Source: Circinella minor
Taxonomy: Eukaryota; Mucoromycota; Mucoromycetes; Mucorales; Lichtheimiaceae
Reading direction: 5' to 3'
Assembly (NCBI GenBank): GCA_016758965.1
Contig: JAEPRB010000158.1
Span: 31,339 to 95,338 of the forward strand
Length of the DNA: 64,000 nucleotides
This document shows positions 22,860 through 35,100 of the stretch, in pieces. Every line of letters starts with the position of its first letter. Positions within the stretch are counted from its first letter, which is position 1. The notes below the pieces were generated by a model. It ran no database searches. It was not told where the DNA came from and was given only the letters and a program-made list of their open reading frames with translations. Both the position numbers and the translations under genes were made by a program.

Positions 22860-24348
22860 ATGTCACACCAACAACCACAACAACAAACTACACATGATCC
22901 AAAATACACAACTGCACCTACAACTGAATCATCAGGCATGATCCAACATCACCACCACCAACAACCACAGCAACCACAACAACCTCAAGCTCAAGCTCAA
23001 CAGCAACAAACATCAGCAGCTGCCATGGCCGCCGCCGCCGCTGCAGCTGCTGCTGCAGCAGCTTCAGGTGGTACTGCACCAGGTGCTCATCCTGTTTTTG
23101 ACTTGGGTAAATTTTGGCAAGAACAATTAAGTGTAGCAGAAGCATTTGAATCCGATTTTAAAAACCACCCTCTACCATTGGCTCGAATCAAGAAGGTCAT
23201 GAAGACTGATCAAGATGTTAAAGTAAGAGAATGAGAGAGAAGAAAAGAGAATCAAAAAGAGTGAGAAATAGAAGAACCTCTTTACCTTCTTATAATCACT
23301 ATAAACTGTGTTTTACAAATAATACTTATATTTATATATAATCTTATATTAATTGTTATAATAGATGATTAGTGCTGAGGTACTTGTTTTTTTTTATTAA
23401 ACAAAAAGAGTTACACTCTTATCACTCTTCAAAGACATATTTACCAATATATTAATTATTTAGGCACCTATCTTATTTGCAAAAGGTTGTGAAATTTTCA
23501 TTACTGAATTAACAAAACGCGCTTGGTAAGTTATTTTTTTTTCTATGAATGATATGGTTGGTTGGCTGGTAAATATATCATGCAAGCCTCTTGATTGGAT
23601 GTTTAATAACACACTATTATTATTTATTTCTTTAATTTAAAAAATAATAATAAAAATATAATAAATAAAAGGGTTCATGCTGAAGAAAATAAACGTCGTA
23701 CATTACAACGATCTGATATTGCTACAGCTATTTCAAAAACGGATATGTGTGATTTCTTGATTGATATTGTACCCCGTGAAGAAGCTGCAAAGGTTTGATT
23801 TCATAAAATAATAATAAAAAGATCAAGTAAAAGGATAAACAAAAAAAGATAATATTAACTAATTATAAATATATGTTTATATTAGTCTAATGCAGCAGTG
23901 TATGATCAACATGCTTATACAAATTATTATCAACCTACCAATGTACCACAATATTCACAACAAATTGATCCGAATGCTTATTATAACCAATTGTCACAGG
24001 TAAAAAAAAAAGAAAATGAACCATTAGTTTATGAAGTATTTTAATAATATATTTTTTATTTTTTTAAGTTGACACCTGAGCAAATGCAACAATATCAACT
24101 TCAATTGCAACAATTTGCTCAACATCCTTATGCTCAACCTCAACAACAGCAACAACAAATGGGACGACAAGGAGCCGCAGGACCATCCACTGGTGGACAA
24201 CCTGCTCCAGGTAAATATATATCAATTGTTTCTTTATATTTAAATTATATTTATATATATTAAATAAATAATTTATTTAGGTCAACCATCAAGTTCAGAA
24301 GGTGTAAAATCAGAAACTGGTCAACAACAACAACAGCAACAGCATTAG
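22860..24348 (+). CDS. HAP5: CCAAT-binding factor subunit C (NF-YC / HAP5)
   Basis: Histone-fold subunit of the heterotrimeric CCAAT-binding complex, acting in the nucleus with NF-YB (HAP3) and NF-YA (HAP2). The N-terminus is His/Gln-rich with a 14-residue Ala run, followed by [20 protein letters not shown] and the histone fold: [38 protein letters not shown] and [25 protein letters not shown] comes from a 15-nt microexon. The C-terminus is Gln/Tyr-rich ([28 protein letters not shown]) and ends in a Gln run and His before TAG at 24346. Extra N-terminal residues before the FWxxQ segment fit fungal HAP5. ATG at 22860 follows an (ATA)n run and is the only sensible start. Confidence 0.95.
23365..23379 (+). 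other. 15-nt microexon of NF-YC
   Basis: The sequence aatag|ATGATTAGTGCTGAG|gtactt supplies MISAE exactly where all NF-YC histone folds have it ([18 protein letters not shown]). Flanking introns are about 140 and 85 bases. Confidence 0.9.
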
Positions 24349-24811
24349 AATAACATACAAACCCATTCCAGGTTTCCTTTTTTAGCTAGTAACTTAAATA
24401 TCTAGCTTTGTAGTAGTCTATTATATATATATTTTTTATACATACTCTCTTTCTCTCTCTTTTTTATGTTAGATACGATAACAAACAACGACAAAAAATA
24501 ACAATAGTAAATGAAAAAAAAACTCAAGCTATTATATTTATATTATTATTATTATTATATTAAATCAACATGAGCAAATGACACTCAAAAAAACTTTTTT
24601 CTTTTTTATTTTTTGTTTGTTACTAAACTTTTTTTTTTACACTAGACAAAAAAAATTCCATCCTCTATTCTATCTCTAAAAGATTATTTGTAATAATAAG
24701 AAAAGAAAGAGAGGAATGGATCATTATTGGAAAGAGAGAGTGAGAGAGGAAAAAGGAGATAAGAGAGTGAGAGAGTTGAAAAAGAGAGAAATTTTTTTCA
24801 TTATTATGCAT
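24349..24811. other. Tail-to-tail intergenic region, NF-YC / eIF4A
   Basis: 3' flanks of both genes. AT-rich with (ATT)n near 24540 and GA-rich runs at 24700-24790. No gene seen. Confidence 0.5.
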
Positions 24812-26679
24812 CTAGATAAGGTCAGCAACGTTCATTGGCATTTCTTCAATTTGAGTGTTGTAGAATTGTTCGATATCTCTCATCATACGGACGTCTTCGT
24901 TGGTAACAAAGTTAATAGCAACACCCTTACGACCGAAACGACCACCACGACCAATTCTGTGAATGTAGTTTTCACGGTTGGAGGGAAGATCGTAGCTATT
25001 ATTGATTGATTTGAAGATAAGTAAAAATATACATATAATATTCTATAACAAAATTGGCACAACATATACACAATAAAATAATAAAATTAAAGAATACTTA
25101 CTTGATAACCAAAGAAACTTGTTGGACATCAATACCACGAGCCAACAAATCAGTGGTAATCAAAACACGGGAAGAACCAGAACGGAATTCCTTCATGATA
25201 ACATCACGTTGAGCTTGGTCCATATCACCGTGCATGGCAGAAACAGTGAATTCACGGGCATGGAGCTTATCAGTAAGCCAGTCAACCTTTCTACGGGTGT
25301 TACAGAAGATAACGGCTTGGGTGATGGTAACAGTTTCGTACAAATCACAAAGGGTATCGAGTTTCCATTCTTCCTTGTCGACACCAATGTAGAATTGCTT
25401 GATACCTTCCAAGGTCAATTCATCACGCTTGACCAAGATACGGACGGGTTCACGCATGAACTTGGTAGTGACTTCAAGAACGTCAGAGGGCATAGTAGCG
25501 GACAAAAGAACAACTTGGGTGCTACCAGGCAACAATTGGAAAACATCATAGATTTGTTCCTTGAAACCACGGGACAACATTTCATCAGCTTCATCAAGAA
25601 CGAACATCTTGACAGAGTCAGTCTTGAAAGCACGACGGTTTTGGATCATATCAAAGACACGACCGGGGGTACCAACGACAATGTGGCAACCGGATTGAAG
25701 CTTGGCAATATCTTCACGGACATTGGTACCACCAATACAGGCGTGACATTCAATACCCATAAAGTCACCAAGGGCCAAAACGACCTTTTGAATTTGCAAG
25801 GCCAATTCACGGGTGGGGGCCAAAATCAAGGCTTGGGTTTCCTTGAGACTGGTGTCGATCGATTGCAAAATAGAAATCGAGAAGGTAGCGGTCTTACCGG
25901 TACCGGATTGAGCTTGGGCAATGACGTCGTGACCCTTGATCACAGGCATAATAGCACGTTGTTGAATGGCGGAAGGACGTTCGAAACTATTTTATTATAC
26001 AAATATATTATTATATCAATAACAAAAATTATTAATTATATTAATATAAATATACACACGTATCCCGTTCCATTATAACAAATACCATTCCCACCCCTTC
26101 TTCTACTAGTATTGTCAACCCCTTTAATATATTTTTTTAAAGTTCTCTTGTTTTTTTACATTATATTCTATTATTATTATTATAACTTACCCATAGGCGT
26201 AGACACCACGGAGAAGGTCAGTCTTGAGGTTCATGTTATCGAAGTTGTCGACAACTTCTTCCCAGTTGGACTATTTATCATAAAGCATAAAAAAATTATT
26301 TAATTTTTTTATTTTCTTGTGACAAAAATAAATAAATAAAAATATATCAATTCAACTCACCTCAATTTCGTGATCAGTAATTTCTTGCAAAGGTTCGTTG
26401 CTATAAATTAGATGAAATAATAATTATAAAGTTAAATTTCTATTATAACCTCTTTTTGTCATATTTATTTTGTAAAAAAAAAAGAAAAAACAAGCATCTC
26501 CAAGCCTCCCGTTCCCCGCTTTAATCTCTTTTTTTTTTCCCTTTAATAAAAATCACTCTCTTCTTTTCAAAATTAAACATAATCGATAAGAGGGTATTGA
26601 CCAAAAAAAAACAAGATAAATAATAATATAATGTTGTTTTAAAATTTAACAAATAAATGAAATTATTATTTTACCTCAT
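24812..26679 (-). CDS. TIF1: Translation initiation factor eIF4A, DEAD-box RNA helicase
   Basis: ATP-dependent RNA helicase of the eIF4F cap complex, cytosolic. Motifs in order: Q motif [19 protein letters not shown], motif [17 protein letters not shown], Ib TPGR, DEAD in [12 protein letters not shown], then [29 protein letters not shown] and [13 protein letters not shown], ending VADLI at TAG 24812-24814. About 400 residues, normal. The first coding exon is only 5 nt (ATGAG, 26675-26679) and exon 2 is 40 nt (26361-26400); together they give [15 protein letters not shown]. The main exon (25098 to about 25985) uses strongly biased codons, as expected for an abundant protein. This bias also creates a 319-codon open frame on the opposite strand, which is a shadow. 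Confidence 0.97.
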
Positions 26680-26963
26680 ATTGATAGGTCTAATTCAGAC
26701 TTTAGTAAAAAGGAAAGAGGAAACTTTTCTGCCAGTTCTGGAAGTTTTAAAAAAAAAAATTTTGGCCCGCTCAGCGTAACTCGGCGATTGTATATTTTGT
26801 ATTATAAAATTATTTTCAGGTGGCAAAGTCACGTCCTTGTACATCACAAAAAAAAAAAATCAACTGCGGAACTTTCTACTAACCACACACTTGCATCAAA
26901 AAGAAAACTTAAATTTGGTTAATAAATAACCATGGTTACAAAATTTCTATTTGAATACGACTT
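26680..26963. promoter_or_regulatory. Upstream region of eIF4A
   Basis: 284 bases between the eIF4A start and the stop of the OMS1-like gene, so it must hold the eIF4A promoter and 5' UTR. A brief GC-rich patch (GCCCGCTCAGCGTAACTCGGCG, about 26764-26785) stands out. No TATA box is evident. Confidence 0.45.
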
Positions 26964-28010
26964 TTACTTTTCTTCTTCTTCTTTATTATTATTATTATTA
27001 TTGTCATTATTATTTTGTTGTTGTATCCTTGGTTTTGCAATAATATAACAAGTTGTACCAAGATGAAATCGATGAACTTTAACAATTTCTAATTTTTCTT
27101 TTACTTTTTCTTTTTCAAATAATCCCATCAAATCTCTGTTCCACCAGCAGCCCCACTTTGTCACATGTTTGTCCACGTTGCTATCCAGAATTCGATTCAA
27201 CCAGTCATAATGGGATCGACCATGTTCCAATAACAAAATACGAGATTCTTCATTTGGTTTACATGCCTCTGCCATTGATATCAAAGCTTCTTCTGGATCA
27301 CCACAGGAACATAATCCAAAAGTATCTACCACTGTATTAAACCGGCCAGCCGGTTGTTCGTTCACGTTGCCTTGTTTAAATTCTACAAACGTCTTGTGAA
27401 AATTATCTTTAAACTTGTCAAATTTACTTGTTGCTTCTGTAAGCATTCCTTGATTTCGATCCGTATATCTAATTGAATCCGTCTGTTCAGGTTTATAATA
27501 GTCGAAGTTACGTCCTGTCCCCGTAGATACTTCTAATACATCACCCTGTGGATTTTTTTGGGGGAAAAATATCAATATATTTGTATCCATAACATTCACG
27601 AGTTATAATATATAAATTACCTTTGCTTGACCAATAAGGAATCGTCTCATAACACCAATACCCATGATTAGTTCATCCCAATCGATTTCCTTGTCGTAAC
27701 TTTTTGCAATTTTCTCCCAAACAGGGGACGTGTCAAAATTTTCAGCACTTTTTTGTTGTTGCTGTTGGTGTCGCTTTTCTGGATCGTTTTGATTAGCCGT
27801 GTCACTTTTACTTTTAAATACTAACATACTAACACAAGTTGCTGTGACATAAAGTAAGCCACCGCCAATGAGAAGAGGTGCAAGTCGAGGAGAAGCTTTT
27901 TTACCACCAGCATTAGGTGGTGTCTGGCCAACATTGGGAGGCAATTTAGTATATTTTATGGAAGGAGAAGCGCGTGGTCGAAATGTTGGACTGGACTTTT
28001 TTTTCGTCAT
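26964..28010 (-). CDS. OMS1-like mitochondrial membrane methyltransferase
   Basis: Class I methyltransferase resembling yeast Oms1, an inner mitochondrial membrane protein. Two exons: the first (about 27620-28010) has a basic, Pro-rich N-terminus (KKKSSPTFRPRASPSIKYTK), one TM helix (LAPLLIGGGLLYVTATCVSM, residues about 44-63) and VWEKIAKSYDKEIDWDELIM. The second starts GDVLEVSTGTGRNFDYYKPE (SAM motif I) and includes YTDRNQGMLTEA, VDTFGLCSCGDPEEAL and RILLLEHGRSHYDWLNRIL. The N-terminus is consistent with mitochondrial import. The tail is a low-complexity Asn run then EEEEK. About 320 residues. Human METTL7-type enzymes are a more distant alternative. Confidence 0.85.
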
Positions 28011-28288
28011 AGTTGAAATATGGTGCGTGTAATTATGTTATGTATTAACAAATTTAATGAGTAACTTCTTTCTCCCCTGCTTTTTTTTTTTGGTAAAATA
28101 GCTCTCCGCTGGATATGGCGGCATGACTGAGATTTTCTTTTCTTTATATAAAAAGGTACAATTTTTTTTATTTAAAGCATTTTATTATCATTACTACTAT
28201 TATATACTGATAACCATAATGCAACATAGATTAAATATATAAAAAAAATGTTTACTATATCAATATGTCAATTGCATAGGTATAAATA

Positions 28289-29182
28289 TTATAGAAACAA
28301 GTTTTTGTTTTTGCTTGCCCAAACATCAAATGTCTCTGGTGCTTGACCACCTAATAAAATAGGCCAACCTCGGGTCACTGGACTAACGTCTTGATATGAT
28401 GCCAAGTAAAAAGAAGTCGCATGATCATATCCAGCCTTGATAAATTTATTATACATATCTTGTACTGGAATCTGTTTATAAGTGATTTTACGTCCCAATA
28501 AATTGGATAAAATAGCGGCTCGTTCTAATGGTGTCTTGTTATCACCTATAAGGTCATAAGCAGCATCTTCATGTTTTTCAATTGGATCACATAAAATTCT
28601 TACTGCTACATGAGCAATATCATTGGGGGAAGTCCATTCCTGTAGATCATTGGGTTCTGCCGAATCCACCACTGCATCTTCATTCTTGATTGCATCAAGG
28701 TAATATACTAGGACATTGGTCATAAAATTGCAGGAGTTCAAAGAAACAAAGGAGCGGCCCATTTTCTCAGGTAAATCGTATACAATTTTTTCTGCCTCGA
28801 GATGCCCATCAGCAATTCGGAACTTCCGCCATGGTACTCGTTTGACTGAAATTTCAACAATCTGTTGAATACCAGAAGCATAGGCTATTTTACTAATAGC
28901 TACAGTCGTATCACGAATATTGTGTACCTCACCCACCAAAAGGAAAAGACGGTGGTGACCAGAAATTGATTGTTCCAGTGGTGTCAAGTCATTATAATCT
29001 CCTTGGATCACAGTAATAGCCTTGTCCTGCTGTACTTTTTGAGGTGATCTAGCATAGACGGTAACTAGGGCACCACGCTTGACAAGCTCTTGTACAACAA
29101 CCCCGCCAATTGTACCGGTACCTCCAACTACGAAAATACGTTCCTTGTCAGCTTCTGTCTTGTTTTGCGTGTCAAAATCCAT
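28289..29182 (-). CDS. NmrA-like NAD(P)-binding protein
   Basis: Intronless, 297 residues. The N-terminal Rossmann motif IFVVGGTGTIGGVVVQELVK and following YARSPQKV place it in the NmrA/atypical short-chain dehydrogenase group. Later segments include VIQGDYNDLTPLEQSI, GHLEAEKIVYDL, SFVSLNSCNFMTNVLVYY and WTSPNDIAHVAVRIL, all with the expected NmrA spacing. The classical YxxxK catalytic pair is not evident, as in regulatory NmrA members, so it may act as a redox sensor or as a reductase. Codon use is less biased than in eIF4A, and the absence of introns in an intron-rich neighbourhood is notable and compatible with retro-origin or transfer. Confidence 0.85.
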   Translation of the reverse strand: MDFDTQNKTEADKERIFVVGGTGTIGGVVVQELVKRGALVTVYARSPQKVQQDKAITVIQGDYNDLTPLEQSISGHHRLFLLVGEVHNIRDTTVAISKIAYASGIQQIVEISVKRVPWRKFRIADGHLEAEKIVYDLPEKMGRSFVSLNSCNFMTNVLVYYLDAIKNEDAVVDSAEPNDLQEWTSPNDIAHVAVRILCDPIEKHEDAAYDLIGDNKTPLERAAILSNLLGRKITYKQIPVQDMYNKFIKAGYDHATSFYLASYQDVSPVTRGWPILLGGQAPETFDVWASKNKNLFL

Positions 29183-32112
29183 TGTGATTGTTATTGTTGT
29201 TATTGATAGAAAAAAAAGTATAAAAATTATATGTAAAGAAGAAAAAAGTTTACATGTTTATATAGAAAAATTAAAAAATTTGATAAATAACCACAAATAG
29301 ATACAGGCCTATAAAATAAAGCATACATCTTGATTATCGATCATGTATTAATAAGCATATCATAATACTTTCTTTCTATATTCTTTCCCGGCGCCTGGTC
29401 CCGTATTGTTTCCAAATTATTTGCGTCGAACTGAAAAGAGACTTTGCGTTGCCTGGGGAATTTATTTGTGTTAGTACGTAATTTTGCGCCAATGATTTTG
29501 CGTTCCTGTTTTTGCATTAAAATATTCACTACCTTTGTGTTTATACCTTCATCTAAATTATTCTTTTTGAAATGGCCAATATGGAATTCATTTATGAGCA
29601 TTGTTAATGAGATATTATTTATTATCTTTCCTGCTGAGCCCGTAGAAAATATTAAGTGCTTGGACATAAATACTTTGGTGCAAAAAATTCGGTGCAAAAC
29701 CACTGGTCCAAAATAACCAACGCAAAATTATTCCCCAGACAAGCGCAAATAATTTGGAAAAATCCAGTACTTGGTAGCTATCCAAAATAAGGATGACTGT
29801 ACTTTTTTTTTTTACCTATGAGAATAGCATACGTGCTTGCTTTACTGAATACTGCTGGAATTATTTTTTAAATTGTGATATAAATAGTCATGTGCGGTTT
29901 ATTATATAAGCACTCTCCGTGTAGATAGAATCATGAATACAAAACAACAGTTCCTTTTTCTCTTTTCTTTTTGCTTATAAATATTTACTGTACGTAGTTT
30001 GGAAAACTCATAATCCAGTGTATATTTGTTAGTACCTGGGTAACCATACTGTACTCAGTGTTTTTGACTGAAGCAGTATATCAAAAACAGAAAACTGTAT
30101 CACCAAAATCTTTCGCTTGGGCACAAAAACTACAAAAAAGGTCACACATTAAAACTGTACATTGTTCACATGATAACCCAAGGAATTACCAGCTTTTTAA
30201 ATCTTGTTGGTATGGCTGATATTAAAAGACAATTGGCATGGAATATGCGTAAAAAAAAGGTATTGACTCTTATACTTTATTATTTCAGATGCATACAAAC
30301 TTATAATGTAATAAGCTTTTCAAAAGGAAAAACGATTTTAGCTATCATAAGCTGGCACATCATGTAATGCGGTGTTGTCAAAAAATACACCATAGATATA
30401 ACATTCTCTTTACTTGCAAAACACTGCAAGACAAATATGAATTTTTAGTCACTTAAGCTCTTCACATTATAATCTAGTACGACGTAACAATTGATAGGCA
30501 TACAATGCCTTTTATCATGTTTTTTATTCTATAAGAAAATCAGACAAACTGATAATAATCTATTCTGATGTTTATTTGAAAAGTGCATATTTTCATTCTA
30601 CGTACGTAGAATATTATTTATTCATATTGAAAGAAACAAGAATTTGAGTTTTGTATAATTTTTTTTACTTGCGTACTGCTATGTTAGTCGCAAAAAAGTA
30701 AAAAAATAAATTAATTAGTAATCCACAGAATGTTCTTTATATAGTCGTTGTTAAACATGTTGTACAACTTTTACTGAGTGGAGACAGTAGCTTGATTAAT
30801 AAATATGTTAACTCCTTTATCGACTGTCAGATGCCTTTTTTATTATCTAAATTGTAAGAGTTTGTGCGTTGAGTATCAATATAAAATGGTAGCTGGTAGT
30901 GAGAATCTCGGACCAGAAGTTATTAAATAACCTGCAACAAGAAAACAATTTTGATGATAACAACCGACTGTATCAATACCAAAGAACATAGTACTCAATT
31001 AAATTCTTTGTATGTTCATGGGGTTTATCGTGAGCGTTTTATTGATGCCAGAAATCTTGAAAACACTATATGGCGCAGCATCTCAAGGATCACCACAAAA
31101 GGATGATACGTACATCAAAAGATTATCATATTTTTATTGGCGATCTTTGTCCCGATATCAGTAGGAGGTATGGCGCAGCATAGGAAGACATAACCTTAGT
31201 AGACTTTCATGACTCCATACTGCACATGACTTTGGCAACATGTGAGAACTCATCTCAACAATGAAAATTCACTAGGGCATTTTTACCGTTGGGTTATAAA
31301 AATCTACTATGTACAGTAAAATGACCAATCTTTTTTATAATGTACCCGCATGTAGTAGCTCTCACAACTTTTTTTTTATTTATTTGTTATTGTTATTCAT
31401 CCTGTGGAGCCTTATGAATAACTTGATAAATTACCAAATGTATATATTATAACAACAATACGTATCGACAAATGCTTCTAATTCATGATTGTCAACCGGT
31501 CTGACATAATCTAATATTTAGTGCTGTACGTACTATTTTTCTTTTGCCACATTGGATATTGTTGATATGATAATAACTTACATTTTTTTATAGCAGCGAT
31601 TAACGTTTAACAATAGGTAAAGCTTTTCTTTTCTTTCACTTTTGATGGGCTGGAATATTGGACTGCTACTATTGTACTTTTGAATATTTTAACTTATGAA
31701 TAATGATTCCTTGATAAATATTGCAAATATATTCAAAGAAGCAAAACAAAGTTTTTGTCGATAATGTTGTTGTTGCAGCATTATTTTGTCTTGTCCTTTT
31801 TTCCTGTATATACTCATGTTTTAAATTAAACCATCCATCATCTTATATTATTACAAAAATAACATTTTCTGGTATGTCTTTTAATGACTCTTTTTATTAT
31901 ATTTTTCAACTACGTATAGTAGTCTGTAGTAGGTTTTATTATATTATACTATTGATATGTTGTATAATTACATAATTTTTTTAGTTTTATGACAAGAAAA
32001 AAATCAAAATCAAAAAAAGTGATGCATTATTATTTTTATTGTTCTTGTTTCTATCTATATACAAATTACTAGAAAAAGTAGAGTAGCAAAGGGGGGGGGA
32101 TATTTTTAGGAT
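29183..32112. other. Gene-empty 2.9 kb region
   Basis: Contains the inverted-repeat element at 29406-29767 and otherwise AT-rich DNA without a chain of protein-like exons. A short frame at 30170-30260 (MITQGITSFLNLVGMADIKR..) ends at a possible donor but has no partner. Around 31010-31200 there are short protein-like pieces (HGVYRERFIDARNLENTIWR) broken by stops, and a 13-base repeat. These look like decayed sequence. Confidence 0.45.
29406..29767. mobile_element. Small TA-flanked inverted-repeat element (MITE-like)
   Basis: TTTCCAAATTATTTGCG at 29409-29425 is found as its exact reverse complement at 29744-29760 (17 of 17). Both ends abut TA (29404-29405 and 29768-29769), as expected for a Tc1/mariner-pogo-type target site. 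Subterminal motifs are also mirrored: CTGGGGAAT at 29453-29461 against ATTCCCCAG at 29730-29738, and TTTGCGTT against AACGCAAA. About 362 bp and no transposase, so non-autonomous. A 120-codon reverse frame inside is probably not a gene. Confidence 0.65.
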
Positions 32113-35100
32113 TTATATTACTTCATCTGTTAGTTTCCAGCTTTTAAACCATTGACGCCCCCGATAGCTGTCTGCAGGTCCCGTCATACCAAAAGCAATG
32201 GGTGAGAAATAAATAAAAGTGAGAATGACAAGAGTAAATGCAATAGTAAATACAATTTTTCTTCTTTTAGGAGTCGAATGAGTTGTAAAATGATCCAGTA
32301 AAAATGGAACCATTAGAATACTAAAATATAAAGCAGGAAAATAATGATGTAAATACATCACACGGCCCATAATAAAGAATGGAATATAATGTAAGAACCA
32401 TCCCAAGAAAAGTGTTTTTCCCACAGATATGAATTTATCCCATTGACCTATGTAAAATTATTCTCGATGAATATCAATTATACAAAAGCAACAAATAATT
32501 TCAAACAAAAAAGGTTAGAGAAAAAAAAACACTGCTTACTTTGTGATAATTCACAAAATTGTCGTCGTCTTTGTACATTGTAAACACCAGCTGTAATTAT
32601 AAATACCCAAAGTGATATAAAACTCGACCACCACACCATTGGATTACCCATTAAAAAGTATTTTACATTGTCATCACCCCATCCACACATACGTAAACCG
32701 ACAGAGACAAGTGGCCATTGAGTAGGTGTTGATGTAAGTCTATCATCTTTATCTGGATCCGGAATCAACGCATTGTTTAATCGCCACATGGCAGCATTAA
32801 TATACATAAAATCTTTTAAAAACCTGCTTCGGCGTGCATCCTTGGGTGCCGATGGTACTAAAAAAGGATATGTAAAAATAATTGTCAACATACAATAATG
32901 ATCTTCCATATCTAAAAAAAAAAAAAAAAAAAAAAAAAGAAACTTACATTTTTCATTTCTATGCTCTTCAATATTCCACCAAGTATTAGCATTGTTTTCC
33001 TTGGCATCACGATCACATACAATTTCAATTTGTTTGAAACCCCATTGTGGTAATTGAGTATTATGGGCAGCAAGTAAGCAGCCCAAAACTGAATGTCGTA
33101 TACGGAATCGTGTTGATAAAGATCGAACCCTATCTTTGGGAGCATGTTTATCCGAAATATCATCAACAATTTCAATTCGCCAATTATCTTTTTCATCCGT
33201 AGCGTTTTCACCACCATACCCACTCACTTCAAATTGCTCGACAGTGACAGGAGCTGGAATTGTATGACTATGTAATTTTCGTTTGGTTGCTACATGAATC
33301 AATCGAAATTCTTGTCCATCTCCAATATATTCCACAGGTTCATCAATACTATTATTCATTTGTTGTTGGTTCTGTTTTACTTTTTCTTTATCAGATTCCT
33401 CATTTTCATTTTTACGTTCATTTTCTTCTTCTTCTTTATCTAAAGATGGAATCATTTGATTCTGTGGATATGGTTTAGAAAAAAACCACTCATTGTTACT
33501 ATCTTTGTGATGATAACATGTAATTTGTTGTTGTTTGGAACCTTCAGGGTATTTTTGAACATGGGAATGTAATAGACCACCACCAAGAGCATGATTTTTT
33601 ATGGTAACGGTTGAACCATATGCAATTTCTATAATAATAATATAGTAATTTTAGTTAATGGAGTGGATCAAAAGTGTCGAACAAGCATATCAGATATCAA
33701 GAAAAATGACTATGCTATTTATACCAAGAGGACTTTCTGCTAATTTGTTTCCTTCTAATCTTGCTTGAAATAAAGAATTCATCTGGTCATCTCCTGGACC
33801 ACTTTTACTTAGCACTTTAAAGTGAGCAACAAAGCTTGCCATATAAATGGATATAGGAATAGCAATTAATCCCATGATCCGTGCAATCCAATGACCAAAA
33901 TAAACCAATTTTGGTAACTTTATATCTCCAAAAAGATCCCAAAGTTCTTCAACAGTTGAAAATCCAACTAAAGCTACAGCAAATAAACCGACCCATTTTA
34001 CGCTATTTTCAGAGGCCTATTAGTACCATTTCCTTTCTCTCTTTTCGTTTCGTCTTGAAAATCAGTTTTACCTAGATACACAACCTAATGAAATACCAGT
34101 CATTGTAAGCCAAAACCACCAATGTTTTGAAAATGGGCTTTATATATATATTTCAATTTTTTAATTTATTAGTTCTTTTGATCATTACGTATATGTTTTT
34201 GATATAATCCTACCATCTTATTCATAATAAAAATAGTGATGTAATTGTTTTTTTTTACCTGTGGCGTACTTTACAAAGTCCAGATAAGCAATACAATGAA
34301 GAACATGTAAAGAAAAGTAACATTGAATCCAGTAAAATAAAGCGACTGATACAAAGATAAGCAGTATCTGTATTGTTGACACATACATATATATCCATAT
34401 ATGTATGGTGTAGCTAATGTCAATAATATAACAACACCATAATAGTTTTTATAAAGAAGTGAAGAATAAAACAAAATATTTTACCACAAAGAACCATTGT
34501 TGCTGCCAAAGTGCTTGCTATCAAAGACATGCCCAGCTGTCGTGCAGTACCAAATGTCATTGGAATGATTAATGCACCCCAAGCTGCGTTAAATAAACGC
34601 ATACCTGAATAGTTAATACTTTCTGGATACTCTTTTCCAGATTCAAAACCAAATGATCCATCATAACCAGATAGCCAGCCTGAAAGTCCTACTAGCATTT
34701 TGCCAAGTGGTGGATGAACATCAAAATAGAATTCATTTTTCAAGTAAAATGAACCGAACTTATGTTATCCAATAGAAATATACATACATAAAGATAATTA
34801 GAATCCAAAGCAAACAAACAATCACACTATATTTTCTTACCTTGCCAAAATGAGCTTCATCCCAAATCACATTACCAGAACGAGCAATATCTCGAAACCG
34901 TGTCCAAAATGATAGTAGGGTTAAAATAACAGGTATGACAATATGTCTATTTTTAATCGTCCAAGAAATATACTAAAATAAACAAGTATTAGCTTCTTTT
35001 TCACTTTTTGTTCGTATGTCTTCTCTTTCCCTATTCTCATTCTTCTCATTCTAGTTTGCTTCTCTATAATTTACTTTATGATGAAAACGATAATTTCTTT

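Noticed and set aside
25119..26078. 319-codon open frame opposite eIF4A
   Set aside because: Fully antisense to the eIF4A core exon; arises from its strong codon bias. No protein-like motif or independent splice context.
29341..29703. 120-codon reverse frame in the inverted-repeat element
   Set aside because: No transposase motif, and the frame overlaps one terminal repeat; most likely chance.
31069..31110. TGGCGCAGCA as a tRNA A-box
   Set aside because: No B-box (GGTTCGANTCC-like) follows at the right distance and no cloverleaf could be drawn.
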